A stretch of 64,000 bases of DNA from Bacillota bacterium (GCA_023399055.1 JAEWQV010000027.1:310001-374000), one strand, 5' to 3'. Positions 52,269 through 61,825 are shown, counted from the first letter of the stretch. Notes: generated by a model from the sequence alone, not told the origin. A program made the numbers and translations.

Positions 52269-53021
52269 ATGCTTCAGGATGTATTAACCTTAGGCGACAA
52301 AATTGACATCAAACCATTAAGTAAGGATCAAACTCCGCTTCATAATGCAAGAAGCTTTGTTAGCCAGCTGCTTGAAATTATGGATCAGGATACCCTTCAC
52401 ATTGCAACACCAATTATGTTTGGTAGAGTATTGATGCTAAATACAGATGAGTACCTAAGCTTATTTTTTTATACGAGTCAAGGCTTGTATAAATGTAATT
52501 GCAAAGTTTTAGGTAACCATAAGGAAAATAATACAGTGGTAACTGTAGTTAAAATAGTAACAAAACTTGAAAAATATCAAAGGCGGCAGTATTTTAGATT
52601 AGAATGCTTGTTGGACATAGAATATAGACTTATCTCATTGGATGAGGAACTCTTAGAACAAAAAATATTGAAAAAAGAAATAAAGAATATCCAAGAATTA
52701 GAGCAAGGGAAAGAGCAATTAAAAAGCTATGACAAGAATTGGATGAAAGCAATTGTAATAGATGTAAGCGGCGGTGGCGCAAGATTCTTTTCTGCAATAC
52801 AACAGGCACATGGCGATAAAATTAAAGTAAGAATGGATTTGGCGGTATCCGGTAGCATCAAGCGATTGGTTATAAATGCTAAGGTGATTGCTTCCATTAA
52901 ATCCTTGGATAAGAATGCCGCATTTGAAAATAGAATTGAATTTCTTGATATGAGAATAAAGGATAGGGAAGAACTAATTAAGTACATATTTGAACAGGAT
53001 CGTATTCGACGAAATAAGTAA
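52269..53021 (+). CDS. PilZ-domain c-di-GMP receptor (YcgR/YpfA-like)
   Basis: 250 residues: N-terminal YcgR-N-like beta domain (1-100) and a C-terminal PilZ domain with the ligand motif R106-QYF-R110 (preceded by R105) and D165-V-S-G-G-G, matching RxxxR and DxSxxG. A charged coiled insert (about 125-150) interrupts the domain. YcgR and YpfA/DgrA brake the flagellar motor when c-di-GMP rises; that role is likely here from its place between flhG and cheB. Binding residues are complete; the target is inferred. Confidence 0.85.
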   Translation: MLQDVLTLGDKIDIKPLSKDQTPLHNARSFVSQLLEIMDQDTLHIATPIMFGRVLMLNTDEYLSLFFYTSQGLYKCNCKVLGNHKENNTVVTVVKIVTKLEKYQRRQYFRLECLLDIEYRLISLDEELLEQKILKKEIKNIQELEQGKEQLKSYDKNWMKAIVIDVSGGGARFFSAIQQAHGDKIKVRMDLAVSGSIKRLVINAKVIASIKSLDKNAAFENRIEFLDMRIKDREELIKYIFEQDRIRRNK

Positions 53022-53065
53022 GTACAAAGTGTCATCTAGTAGTTCATGAAAGGTAAGCCGGAATA

Positions 53066-54151
53066 ATGAAAAAAAATATTTTAGTAATTGATGACTCTGC
53101 ACTTATGAGAAGGGTTCTCTCTGATATAATAAATGCAGATGACAGATTTCAGGTTACAGAATATGCTGGAAATGGTTTGGAGGGACTTACAATCCTTCAG
53201 AATAGAGGCAATGAATTTGATGCAGTACTTCTTGATATTAATATGCCAAGAATGAATGGGATCGAATTGTTATCTGAATTGCAAACGAAAAATATAAAAG
53301 CGACTGTCATTGTTGTCAGTACAATTGCCATTAGGGATTCCAAAGAAACAATACGCGCATTGGAGCTAGGCGCATTTGACTTTGTAACAAAACCCGAAAG
53401 TTATCTTGAAGTAAAGAGTAATCAATTTTCAGATAAAATATTGGGTGCACTGGCAACTGCAACTAAGATCGAAAGAGTAGTTGCTAAGATAAGCATACAG
53501 GAAAGAATCGTTGTAAAGAAAGAAGTCAAGGTTAAGCCTAAGGTTCTATCTAATATGCTACCTAAAAATGCGAATAAACTGGTTGCTTTGGCATGTTCTA
53601 CTGGTGGGCCAAAAGCTCTTCATGTCGTTATTCCAAGTCTGCCACAGGATCTGGATGCAAGCGTATTAATTGTCCAACATATGCCCGGTGGATTTACAAA
53701 ATCCTTAGCAGATCGATTGAATGAATTAAGTCAACTGACCGTAAAGGAAGCAGAGGATGGAGAAATACTTTGTAAAGGCACTGTATATATTGCAAAAGGT
53801 GGGTTTCAGATGAGAGTAAAGAAACAGCCTTGTGGTCAATATGCAATTTCTTTATCCAAAGAAGCTGCAAGACAAGGATTAATGCCCTGTGCAGACATCA
53901 TGTATGAATCATTGGTAGACACCGACTTTGATCAAATCACTTGCGTAGTATTAACTGGAATGGGTGGTGACGGTACAGCCGGAATATCACAGCTTATGCA
54001 AAACAAAAATATTTATGTAATTGCTCAAAACGAAGAAACCAGTATTGTTTATGGAATGCCCAAGGTTGTAAAGGAAGCTGGACTTGTGGATGAAGTAGTT
54101 GCACTTAATGAGGTATCTGATTCAATTATAAAAAATGTGGGGGTGAATTAA
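53066..54151 (+). CDS. cheB: Protein-glutamate methylesterase CheB
   Basis: Demethylates and deamidates chemoreceptors. 361 residues: receiver domain with D9-D10 and phospho-acceptor Asp57 (LLDINMPRMNG), a linker (about 125-170) and the methylesterase domain with the catalytic Ser in CSTGGPKAL, His in VQHMPGGFT and Asp in TGMGGDGTAG. The cheA ATG starts at the next base. Confidence 0.96.
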   Translation: MKKNILVIDDSALMRRVLSDIINADDRFQVTEYAGNGLEGLTILQNRGNEFDAVLLDINMPRMNGIELLSELQTKNIKATVIVVSTIAIRDSKETIRALELGAFDFVTKPESYLEVKSNQFSDKILGALATATKIERVVAKISIQERIVVKKEVKVKPKVLSNMLPKNANKLVALACSTGGPKALHVVIPSLPQDLDASVLIVQHMPGGFTKSLADRLNELSQLTVKEAEDGEILCKGTVYIAKGGFQMRVKKQPCGQYAISLSKEAARQGLMPCADIMYESLVDTDFDQITCVVLTGMGGDGTAGISQLMQNKNIYVIAQNEETSIVYGMPKVVKEAGLVDEVVALNEVSDSIIKNVGVN

Positions 54152-56236
54152 ATGGATGTAAGCCAATACCTAGAGATTTTTATTGAAGAAACTAAAGAAC
54201 ATTTGCAAAGTTTAAATGAACATTTATTAATTCTGGAACGTGAACCTGAAAATGAGAATACAATAAATGAAATCTTTCGAGCAGCTCATTCCTTAAAAGG
54301 TATGTCTGGTACCATGGGATATAAAAGAATGCAGCACTTAACCCATGATATGGAGAATGTTTTCTCTGAAATAAGAAATGGTCATATGAAAGCAAACTCA
54401 CAGTTGGTGGATATACTGTTTAAAGGACTTGATGCTCTGGAAACCTATCTGGGCAATATCCAATCCGATGCAAATGAAGGAGAGGATGATAATCAAGATA
54501 TTCTGAATGCTTTAAATGATATTCTAAATGCAGGTCTTGGTAAAGCTGCACCAGTTGCAGAACCAAAGGCAAAGGAAGCTCCAAAAACAGCTGCTGTATC
54601 CGCAGACCAGGAAAAGATGAAATTCAAATCAATTAAACTGGAAGAGCATGAGAAGAAGGCAATTGTAAGAGCTGGACAACTTGGTTTAAATGTTGTTGGA
54701 CTCACCGTATATATTCATGAATACTGTGTGCTAAAAGGCGCAAGAGCATTTATGGTTAATCGTACTCTGGAAGAGATGGGTGAGATTATTAAGCTGTTCC
54801 CTAGTGCGCAGGATCTTGAAGATGAAAAGTATGATTTTGAATATTCTGCTTTTATCATTACCAAGGAGACACCGGACAAGCTTATTAAAGTAGCGTCTAA
54901 TGTATCCGAAGTAAAAGAAGTAGTAGCTGACTTTATTCTATTATCTGATTCAGAGGTGTCTTCCTATACCGCGATGCTTAAGCAGGATGAAGCAGCGACT
55001 CATCAACAGAAACAAGCGGTTGATCCTGGAGCAGTAAAAGCAAGTAATGCTCCTGCTACAAAACCAGCAGCAAAACCAGTTGCGAACCGTTCCGTTCGTG
55101 TTGATATTGATAAACTGGATGTTTTAATGAATTTAGTAAGCGAGCTTATCATAGCAAAGAATGGATTGATTTCCAGTAGCAGTACCTCGGATATTAGACT
55201 TGATAATAATTTCCATGAACAAATTGAGTACCTGGAACGAGTAACAACAAATCTTCATGAATCAGTTATGAAGACAAGGATGGTACCAATTGAAAGTGTT
55301 GTAAACCGTTTCCCAAGAATGATAAGAGACTTATCAAAGAAGCTTGAAAAGGAAATGGAACTATATATGACCGGTGAAGAGACAGAACTTGACCGAACCG
55401 TTATTGATGAGATTGGTGATCCTTTAATGCATTTACTTCGTAATGCTGCAGATCATGGGCTTGAGAGTAATGAAGAGAGAGCAAAAAAAGGTAAGAATCC
55501 AACAGGATCCATTTATTTGGATGCATATCAGGATGGAAACAACGTTGTAATCGAAGTTCGTGATGATGGTTCTGGTATTAATACAGAGAAGATTAAAAGA
55601 AAAGCAATTGAAAAAGGTGCGATTACTGTAGATCAAGCTGAATTAATGACGGATAAGGACATTATTGATATACTGTTCCAGCCAAGCTTTTCAACAGCGG
55701 AGCAGGTTACAGATGTCTCTGGTAGAGGTGTAGGTCTTGATGTTGTTAAGACGAAGATTGAAGCACTTGGTGGAGAGATTGAAGCGAGAACGAAGCTTGG
55801 AGAAGGTTCTAACTTTATTATTCGTCTTCCGCTTACCCTTGCAATTGTTCAAGCGTTAATGGTAATCATCGGTAATGAGAAATATGCACTTCCACTTGGA
55901 AGTATCCAAACTGTCGAGAATATCCCATGTACAGATATTAAAACAATTCAAGGAAAAGAAGTTATAAATTTACGTGGTCATGTTGTACCGGTAGTACGTC
56001 TTGGTAATGTCCTAAAGTGTACTCCAGCAGAAGTTGAACCAGAAGAACTATTAGTTGTAATTGTGAAAAAAGGTGAGAGACTTGCGGGTATGGTTGTTGA
56101 CGAATTAATTGGTCAACAGGAGATTGTAATTAAGTCAATTGGTAAATACATTAAGAATCATAGAATTATCAGTGGTGCCACGATACTTGGTAATGGTGAA
56201 GTTGCCTTAATATTAGATGTTAATTCATTAGTTTAG
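54152..56236 (+). CDS. cheA: Chemotaxis histidine kinase CheA
   Basis: Receptor-coupled kinase that phosphorylates CheY and CheB. 694 residues: P1 Hpt domain with His46 (AAHSLKGMSGTMGY), a P2-like region (about 160-285), an Ala/Pro/Lys linker, P3 dimerisation (VDIDKLDVLMNLVSELI), P4 kinase with NAADHGLE and VSGRGVGLDVV, and P5 CheW-like coupling domain at the C-terminus. The start abuts cheB. Confidence 0.97.
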   Translation: MDVSQYLEIFIEETKEHLQSLNEHLLILEREPENENTINEIFRAAHSLKGMSGTMGYKRMQHLTHDMENVFSEIRNGHMKANSQLVDILFKGLDALETYLGNIQSDANEGEDDNQDILNALNDILNAGLGKAAPVAEPKAKEAPKTAAVSADQEKMKFKSIKLEEHEKKAIVRAGQLGLNVVGLTVYIHEYCVLKGARAFMVNRTLEEMGEIIKLFPSAQDLEDEKYDFEYSAFIITKETPDKLIKVASNVSEVKEVVADFILLSDSEVSSYTAMLKQDEAATHQQKQAVDPGAVKASNAPATKPAAKPVANRSVRVDIDKLDVLMNLVSELIIAKNGLISSSSTSDIRLDNNFHEQIEYLERVTTNLHESVMKTRMVPIESVVNRFPRMIRDLSKKLEKEMELYMTGEETELDRTVIDEIGDPLMHLLRNAADHGLESNEERAKKGKNPTGSIYLDAYQDGNNVVIEVRDDGSGINTEKIKRKAIEKGAITVDQAELMTDKDIIDILFQPSFSTAEQVTDVSGRGVGLDVVKTKIEALGGEIEARTKLGEGSNFIIRLPLTLAIVQALMVIIGNEKYALPLGSIQTVENIPCTDIKTIQGKEVINLRGHVVPVVRLGNVLKCTPAEVEPEELLVVIVKKGERLAGMVVDELIGQQEIVIKSIGKYIKNHRIISGATILGNGEVALILDVNSLV

Positions 56237-56248
56237 GAGGTGCTTAAG

Positions 56249-56713
56249 ATGGAAATTATTGATACAAAACAATATATTGTTGCTTACTTGAACAATGGTC
56301 AGTATGGCATAGATATTAAACAGATTGATAATATTATAGTAATGCAAAATATAACCAGAGTACCAAAGGCACAATCCTATTTCAAAGGTGTTATTAATCT
56401 ACGCGGTGAAATTGTGCCTGTTATGAGCCTTAGAAGTAAACTTAATTTACCGGAAGACTCCTTTACTACAAAGACTCGTATTATTATTGTAAGACCTGAG
56501 GCTTCTGCAGCACCGGTTGGCATGATTGTTGATGAAGTGAAAGAAGTAATTTCCTTACCAACAGAGGCAATTGAGAAAATGACCTACGACGAAAAAGATG
56601 AGAAGGCTAATTTTAGTATTGGCGTTGGTAAATACGAAAATGAATTAATAAACCTTCTAAACATTAATGCAGTTGTGTATGATAAGGATAATTCAAAGGA
56701 TATAAAGAAATAG
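56249..56713 (+). CDS. cheW: Chemotaxis coupling protein CheW
   Basis: Links CheA to receptors. 154 residues of the CheW fold: YLNNGQYGIDIKQIDNIIV, then ITRVPKAQSYFKGVINLRG and a C-terminal VGMIVDEVKEVI. AGGAGGTG (56235-56242) directs the ATG at 56249; a GTG at 56240 lies within that site. It follows the cheA stop by 12 nt. Confidence 0.96.
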   Translation: MEIIDTKQYIVAYLNNGQYGIDIKQIDNIIVMQNITRVPKAQSYFKGVINLRGEIVPVMSLRSKLNLPEDSFTTKTRIIIVRPEASAAPVGMIVDEVKEVISLPTEAIEKMTYDEKDEKANFSIGVGKYENELINLLNINAVVYDKDNSKDIKK

Positions 56714-56758
56714 AAAAAATAAATCAAAATTAAGAATAAAAGGTGAGGTGTTTGCGAA

Positions 56759-57379
56759 GTGCCTGAAATTAATTTAAATGAAATGGACCATATGCAGTTT
56801 GACGTGCTTAGAGAAATCGGCAATATTGGAGCAGGGAATGCAACAACAGCACTCTCGCAAATGATAAATTCTAAGCTTGATATGAAGGTTCCAAAAGTAG
56901 ATTTGCTGGAATTCAAAGAGTTATCAGAAATCGTTGGCGGAGCTGAAAATTTAGTAGTTGGTATCTTATTTACATTAGAAGGCCAAATTGATGGAATGAT
57001 GATGTTTATGATGAATCTGGAGGCGTCCAGACATCTGGTAAATCTATTGGTAGGTTCTGATTATGGGACAGCTACAGGCGAGTTCTCTGAAATGGAATTG
57101 TCTGCGTTGAATGAAATAGGTAATATTATTGCAGGAGCATACCTCTCCTCCTTGTCAACCTTAACAAATATGTTAATTACCTCCAGCGTTCCCCATATGG
57201 CGATTGATATGGCAGGAGCAATTCTTAGTGTTCCAGCAATTGAGTTTGGAAAGATTGGCGATAAGGCACTTTTGATTGAGACAGAATTCGGGGACGAAGG
57301 TCATGCAGTAAATGGATATTTTATATTAATACCTACGATTGATTCGTATTCAGCAATCTTATCTTCATTGGGATTATAG
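56759..57379 (+). CDS. cheC: CheY-P phosphatase CheC
   Basis: Removes phosphate from CheY-P and binds CheD. 206 residues with both phosphatase motifs intact: REIGNIGAGNATTALSQM near the N-terminus and ALNEIGNIIAGAYLSSL in the second half. GTG start at 56759, 8 nt after GAGGTG. cheD follows by 9 nt, the normal pairing. Confidence 0.95.
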   Translation: MPEINLNEMDHMQFDVLREIGNIGAGNATTALSQMINSKLDMKVPKVDLLEFKELSEIVGGAENLVVGILFTLEGQIDGMMMFMMNLEASRHLVNLLVGSDYGTATGEFSEMELSALNEIGNIIAGAYLSSLSTLTNMLITSSVPHMAIDMAGAILSVPAIEFGKIGDKALLIETEFGDEGHAVNGYFILIPTIDSYSAILSSLGL

Positions 57380-57388
57380 GGTGATTAC

Positions 57389-57874
57389 ATGAACGAGATG
57401 ATAAAGGTTGGGATGGCAGATTTAAATGTATGTATGTCTCCCAATGCACTTACAACACTTGGTCTTGGTTCTTGTGTCGGGATTGTTCTCTATGATCCGA
57501 TCAGAAAAATTGCCGGGATGGTACACGTAATGCTGCCAGACAGCACAAAAATAATAAATAACGAGAATAAAGCTAAATTTGCTGACACTGGTATTGATGC
57601 TTTAATTCAAAGAATGATACAGATTGGGGCCGATAGGCGGGTTTTAATTGCCAAAATTGCTGGTGGAGCTCAGATGTTTGCCTTTAGCAATAATAATGAC
57701 ATGATGCGTATCGGAGATAGAAACGTCGAAGCAACCAGATTAAAGTTATCACAGCTAGGGATTAGTATTAAAGCCGCGGATACCGGTAATAATTATGGTA
57801 GAACAATTGAATTCTATCCTGAAACAGGTGATCTGTTAATTAAATCGGTTGGTAAGGATAAAAAGATTGTTTAG
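57389..57874 (+). CDS. cheD: Chemoreceptor glutamine deamidase CheD
   Basis: Deamidates receptor glutamines and forms a regulatory complex with CheC. 161 residues: catalytic Cys in TLGLGSCVGIVLYD and His in MVHVMLPDS, with the following GGAQMFAF and IGDRN blocks. The GGGTGAT before the ATG is weak but the cheC-cheD spacing is short. Confidence 0.95.
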   Translation: MNEMIKVGMADLNVCMSPNALTTLGLGSCVGIVLYDPIRKIAGMVHVMLPDSTKIINNENKAKFADTGIDALIQRMIQIGADRRVLIAKIAGGAQMFAFSNNNDMMRIGDRNVEATRLKLSQLGISIKAADTGNNYGRTIEFYPETGDLLIKSVGKDKKIV

Positions 57875-57891
57875 AGTTAGATGGAGGTCTA

Positions 57892-58137
57892 ATGAAAGAA
57901 CGATATATTCCGGCATTCATCATGCTCATAGCAGGTGCCATAACTAGTATTATTAACATTGTAAATCAGGTTGAACTTGTTACAGCATTAAAACGATTGT
58001 TGCTTGTAATCATCATTTTCTATGTTATTGGTTTAATCATGAAAGCCATTCTTCAAATAGGTCTTAAAAAATTGGCAAAGAAACAAGAGGAAGATCTGGA
58101 GGAAGTACCTGTCTCTGACGAGGAGAATATATCATAA
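57892..58137 (+). CDS. Small two-helix membrane protein of the che operon, unknown function
   Basis: 81 residues: two membrane helices (about 7-27 and 34-54) separated by a short polar turn, then a charged tail rich in Lys and Glu (KKLAKKQEEDLEEVPVSDEE). I do not recognise the family. A clear GGAGGT precedes the ATG and it is packed between cheD (18 nt) and fliA (58 nt), so it is probably expressed. Bacillus has no gene at this place. A membrane anchor or small regulator linked to sigma-D is only a guess. Confidence 0.7.
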   Translation: MKERYIPAFIMLIAGAITSIINIVNQVELVTALKRLLLVIIIFYVIGLIMKAILQIGLKKLAKKQEEDLEEVPVSDEENIS

Positions 58138-58195
58138 CTCAAGGAGACTGACTATGCTATATGCTTATTAAGGGTAGCAAATTTCAGGAGGAACT

Positions 58196-58963
58196 ATGAA
58201 CGCTGATTACAAACTTAAGCTTTGGGAAGATTTTACCAAAAAAAGGACACCAGAGCTCCAAGAAAAGATCATAATTGAATATGCAGGATTGGTGAAACTG
58301 GTAGCAGGTCGTTTAAGTATGTATCTAGGATATCATGTTGAATATGATGACCTTGTAGGATATGGTACCTTTGGACTGATTGATGCAATCGACAAATTCG
58401 ATTATAATAAAGGTGTTAAGTTTGAAACCTACGCCTCATTAAGAATACGTGGTGCAATTCTAGATCAAATTCGTAAGATGGATTGGATTCCAAGGAGCAT
58501 CCGACAAAAGCAACGTAAAATTGACTTGGCATACCAAAACCTTGAGTCAAAGTATGGTCGTATGGCAAGTGAAGAAGAAGTTGCTTCAGAGCTTGAAATA
58601 TCAATGGAGGAATTAGAGAATTGGCAGAGCCAAACAAAGGTCTCTAATGTGATTTCTCTGGATGAATTCATTGACCAGGGAAGTGAATCGAAGGTTGATC
58701 CTAGTCTAACTGCAAAATATGATCAACCGGATAAGGTAGTTGAGAAGCAAGAGCTGAAAGAATTACTAATTAAAGCATTGGAAACATTAACTGAGAAAGA
58801 AAAGAAGGTAATAATTCTTTACTATTATGAGGAGTTGACCTTAAAAGAGATAAGTCGTATTTTAGAGGTCTCAGAATCAAGAATTTCACAGTTACATACC
58901 AAAGCTTTACAAAAAATGAAATTTAAACTTGGCAATAATATGGAACTTATTACGAATCTATAG
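58196..58963 (+). CDS. fliA: Flagellar sigma factor FliA (SigD, sigma-28)
   Basis: Directs late flagellar, flagellin and chemoreceptor genes. 255 residues: region 2 with LVGYGTFGLIDAIDKFDY and FETYASLRIRGAILDQIRK, then WIPRSIRQKQRKI, region 3, and region 4 ending LEVSESRISQLHTKALQKM. AGGAGG precedes the ATG. Its operon position after cheD matches Bacillus sigD. The anti-sigma factor FlgM is not in the window. Confidence 0.97.
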   Translation: MNADYKLKLWEDFTKKRTPELQEKIIIEYAGLVKLVAGRLSMYLGYHVEYDDLVGYGTFGLIDAIDKFDYNKGVKFETYASLRIRGAILDQIRKMDWIPRSIRQKQRKIDLAYQNLESKYGRMASEEEVASELEISMEELENWQSQTKVSNVISLDEFIDQGSESKVDPSLTAKYDQPDKVVEKQELKELLIKALETLTEKEKKVIILYYYEELTLKEISRILEVSESRISQLHTKALQKMKFKLGNNMELITNL

Positions 58964-59039
58964 TAATACTGGATGGGGATCAGGTTGATTCGTTTTATTA
59001 AGTATTCATTTGTTAGAGAATATAGGCAAAGGTTGATTG

Positions 59040-59066
59040 GAGAAATATGTAGTGTATTTCTCTTTT
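59040..59066 (+). terminator. Possible weak terminator after fliA
   Basis: GAGAAATA (59040-59047) pairs with TATTTCTC (59055-59062), followed by TTTT. The AT-rich 8-bp stem suggests partial termination within the operon. Confidence 0.4.
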
Positions 59067-59106
59067 CGCAATGTCTGACTGTTGTCAATTTGAGAGGAGG
59101 GGCATT

Positions 59107-60711
59107 ATGAAGGGAAGAAATGGTTATTTTGAGTTATTTACTAAATTTGATGGAACATATCTTCGGCTTTATGAAGCAGAAGCAGGTGGTGAACCTGTTT
59201 TTTATGATGAAATTAGTAAATATCTTACCGATATGAAAATCTACGAATACGATAAAGTAGCAGTTGGTAGAGCCATTACCTCTTTGCAAGGTGTTGTAGA
59301 GGTAAAACTAACTCCGGCCATAATACCTTCCAACGATGAATTGGTAACGGTTGATATTATGGAGGAGAGAATGTATGCAATTGCAAGATTTTATCCACCG
59401 GTAGGAAACGGGAAACCTTTAAAGCATGAAGATATTATTAATTCCTTGGTTCGCGCTGGTATAAAATATGGGGTACAAGAAAATGTAATTCAAGAGTATT
59501 TGTTGGATCGCCATTATTGTACAGATTACATTGTTGCTAAGGCTACCCCCGCACAGCAGGGGCGAGATGCAGTTGTTACATATCATTTTAACACGGATTT
59601 AACCCTAAAACCAAAGAGGAACGAAGATGGAACTGTTGATTTTCATCAATTGGATATGATCAGTCATTGTCGTAAAGGAGATTTACTTGCAACCCTGACT
59701 CCTGTCGACCTTGGAAGACCGGGAATTGATATCTGTGGTAATATTATACGGCCTCTAAAGGTAAATAATAAAGTTTTGAGACATGGTAATAAAATTAGGA
59801 TTTCGCCAGATGGACTGCAAATGTTTTCGGAAGTTGATGGACATGTTAGTCTTACGGATGGTAGAGTGTTTGTTTCTGATACCTATAATGTTCCAGCTGA
59901 TGTGGATGCATCCACAGGCGATATTGTGTATGATGGAAATGTTGTAGTTCATGGTAATGTTATTAGCGGATTTTCAATACGTGCAAAAGGCGATATTGAA
60001 GTTGATGGCGTTGTAGAAGGCGCATATATAGAGGCCGGTGGCCAGATTGTTCTAAAACGTGGTATGCAAGGTATGAGTAAAGGAATTTTAAGAGCAGATG
60101 GGAATATTATTGCAAAGTTTCTAGAAAATGCCGAAGTAATTGCAGGTGGATATATTTCTACGGAATCTATTTTACATTGTAAGGTATCAGCAAAAGGAGA
60201 TATCATTGTAGGCGGAAAACGTGGGTTTGTTACCGGTGGTGAAATGAGATCTGGATCGATGATTTCGGTTAAGACGGCTGGTTCAGTTGTGGGAACGATG
60301 ACAGTTCTTGAAGTGGGTATTGATCCTAAAATAGTCGAGGAATTTCGAGACATTGAAAAGAAATTGGCAATAATGATAGCCGATAAAGAAAAATTAGGAC
60401 AAGCACTTGCAATATTTAGAAAGAAGTTAACCATGGGAGTTCAGATAACTGATGAAAAGAAAGAGTATTTGAAACAGGTTACCCAGCAAAATATAATGCT
60501 TGAGACTTCCATAAAAGAAGCAAAAAAAAGATATGAGGATTTGAGAGTTGAGATGGATAATACCTCTTCAGGTGTGATAAAAGTACAGGATATTGTGTAC
60601 CCGGGAACAAAATTAGTAATTTCTAATGTAATACATTACATTAGAAATGAAACACATCATAGTAAATTTCATAGAGATAGAGCAGACATTAAGATAACGC
60701 CATTGAGCTAA
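59107..60711 (+). CDS. DUF342/FapA-family protein
   Basis: 534 residues: an N-terminal region, then the DUF342 beta-helix with repeated short strands (GNVVVHGNVISGFSIRAKGD, VEGAYIEAGGQIVLKRGMQG, AEVIAGGYISTESILHCKVS), followed by a helical coiled-coil C-terminus (about 430-500). Start at ATG 59107, which follows GAGGAGGGG closely. DUF342 proteins occur in flagellar operons of many clostridia; their role is undefined, although a Vibrio FapA homologue is tied to polar protein control. Confidence 0.8.
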   Translation: MKGRNGYFELFTKFDGTYLRLYEAEAGGEPVFYDEISKYLTDMKIYEYDKVAVGRAITSLQGVVEVKLTPAIIPSNDELVTVDIMEERMYAIARFYPPVGNGKPLKHEDIINSLVRAGIKYGVQENVIQEYLLDRHYCTDYIVAKATPAQQGRDAVVTYHFNTDLTLKPKRNEDGTVDFHQLDMISHCRKGDLLATLTPVDLGRPGIDICGNIIRPLKVNNKVLRHGNKIRISPDGLQMFSEVDGHVSLTDGRVFVSDTYNVPADVDASTGDIVYDGNVVVHGNVISGFSIRAKGDIEVDGVVEGAYIEAGGQIVLKRGMQGMSKGILRADGNIIAKFLENAEVIAGGYISTESILHCKVSAKGDIIVGGKRGFVTGGEMRSGSMISVKTAGSVVGTMTVLEVGIDPKIVEEFRDIEKKLAIMIADKEKLGQALAIFRKKLTMGVQITDEKKEYLKQVTQQNIMLETSIKEAKKRYEDLRVEMDNTSSGVIKVQDIVYPGTKLVISNVIHYIRNETHHSKFHRDRADIKITPLS

Positions 60712-60737
60712 GAGAAAGTAAAAAAGATAATGTTGTT

Positions 60738-60755
60738 ATCCGTTAAGCTTCGGAT
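60738..60755 (+). other. Small hairpin before the 101-residue hydrophilic gene
   Basis: ATCCG and CGGAT form a stem around TTAAGCTT. There is no U-tract; the meaning is unclear. Confidence 0.2.
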
Positions 60756-60774
60756 ACAGGATAAGGAGTGTACA

Positions 60775-61080
60775 ATGGGACCACTTGATATTATTCGAAC
60801 TCAGGAAGCAGCACAAATTAAACATATGGAAACCCAAAGAACACAATATATGCACGAGGTTTCTAATAAGAATTTTAAGGACATGATTGAGAAACAGCAA
60901 TCGAAGCCCAAGGAGCTGACAAAATCAGAAAACCCAGAATATCGTTATGATGCTAAGGAAAAAGGGAATAATCAATATACAAGCTCCAAACAAAAACAAA
61001 AAGAAAAAAAAGATGAGAAAAAGAAGGATAAGAGTACCTCACTTCCACCAAAAAATAAGGGAATTGATATACGTATTTAA
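60775..61080 (+). CDS. Hydrophilic conserved-looking protein, unknown function
   Basis: 101 residues, no membrane segment. The first half has MGPLDIIRTQEAAQIKHMET and is probably helical; the second is Lys/Ser/Glu/Gln-rich and disordered, ending PPKNKGIDIRI. Start at ATG 60775 behind AAGGAGTG; the frame upstream to 60730 lacks a site. It lies in the tail of the fla/che operon. I do not recognise the family. The short ordered terminal peptides flanking a disordered linker could bind partners, but this is speculation. Confidence 0.6.
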   Translation: MGPLDIIRTQEAAQIKHMETQRTQYMHEVSNKNFKDMIEKQQSKPKELTKSENPEYRYDAKEKGNNQYTSSKQKQKEKKDEKKKDKSTSLPPKNKGIDIRI

Positions 61081-61119
61081 TCCTGATTTTTCGACTCTAA
61101 GTCAGAAATGGAGTATTTC

Positions 61120-61800
61120 ATGGGTCTATTAGAAATTGTCTTAGTTGCCTTAGGAATTATCATAATAATAGTTAGTTGTTTTCAGATTGACAAAGCGCAA
61201 AAAAATGTTGCACAAATAAACACATTTGACTTCTCCTATGATTCCTTAAAAGAGGAAGAGAAGCAAAAACTAATAAGCAAACTAAAAGATGTAATATCAG
61301 ATATAAGTGAAGAAACAATCATTCAAACGGATGATAACTTAAGTAAGCTTTCAAATGAAAAAATAATGGCAGTCAGTGAGTATTCCGATCAAATATTAGA
61401 AAAGATTTCAAGAAACCATGAGGAAGTTGTATTCCTATATAATATGTTAAATGACAAAGAAAAGGAATTAAAGTCAGCAGTTAAGGAAATCGATCAGTCA
61501 AAGAAAAAAGTTCAAGATATAATAGAGGCAAAAATGACTGGCAATAAGGAACAAGCTTCGAAGAAATATCAAGGAGCAGAAAAACCCTTAACACAGGCTA
61601 CACAAATCGAAAATAAGTCAATTATGCAGAATTCAAATCATTTATCACAGGAAATGAGTGAAAGTTTTAGATCAAATAATAATACTGAGATATTAAAGCT
61701 ATATTCGCAAGGAAACTCTGTAATTGAAATTTCCAAGCTGTTAGGACTTGGTCAAGGTGAAGTTAAACTTGTTATTGACTTATTTAAGAACAAGAAGTAA
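61120..61800 (+). CDS. SwrB-like/DUF6115 membrane coiled-coil protein
   Basis: 226 residues: one N-terminal membrane helix (about 2-23), a long coiled coil (about 35-140), a polar linker and a C-terminal helix-turn-helix-like segment, GNSVIEISKLLGLGQGEVKLV. The same layout and the same position, just after sigD and before rpsB, belong to Bacillus SwrB (YlxL), which activates flagellar export assembly. Orthology is suggested by synteny and architecture, not strong sequence identity. ATG 61120 follows GGAG at 61110-61113; ATG 61108 overlaps that site. Confidence 0.65.
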   Translation: MGLLEIVLVALGIIIIIVSCFQIDKAQKNVAQINTFDFSYDSLKEEEKQKLISKLKDVISDISEETIIQTDDNLSKLSNEKIMAVSEYSDQILEKISRNHEEVVFLYNMLNDKEKELKSAVKEIDQSKKKVQDIIEAKMTGNKEQASKKYQGAEKPLTQATQIENKSIMQNSNHLSQEMSESFRSNNNTEILKLYSQGNSVIEISKLLGLGQGEVKLVIDLFKNKK

Positions 61801-61825
61801 TTCGAAAGGCTTGGTATAAATAGAT

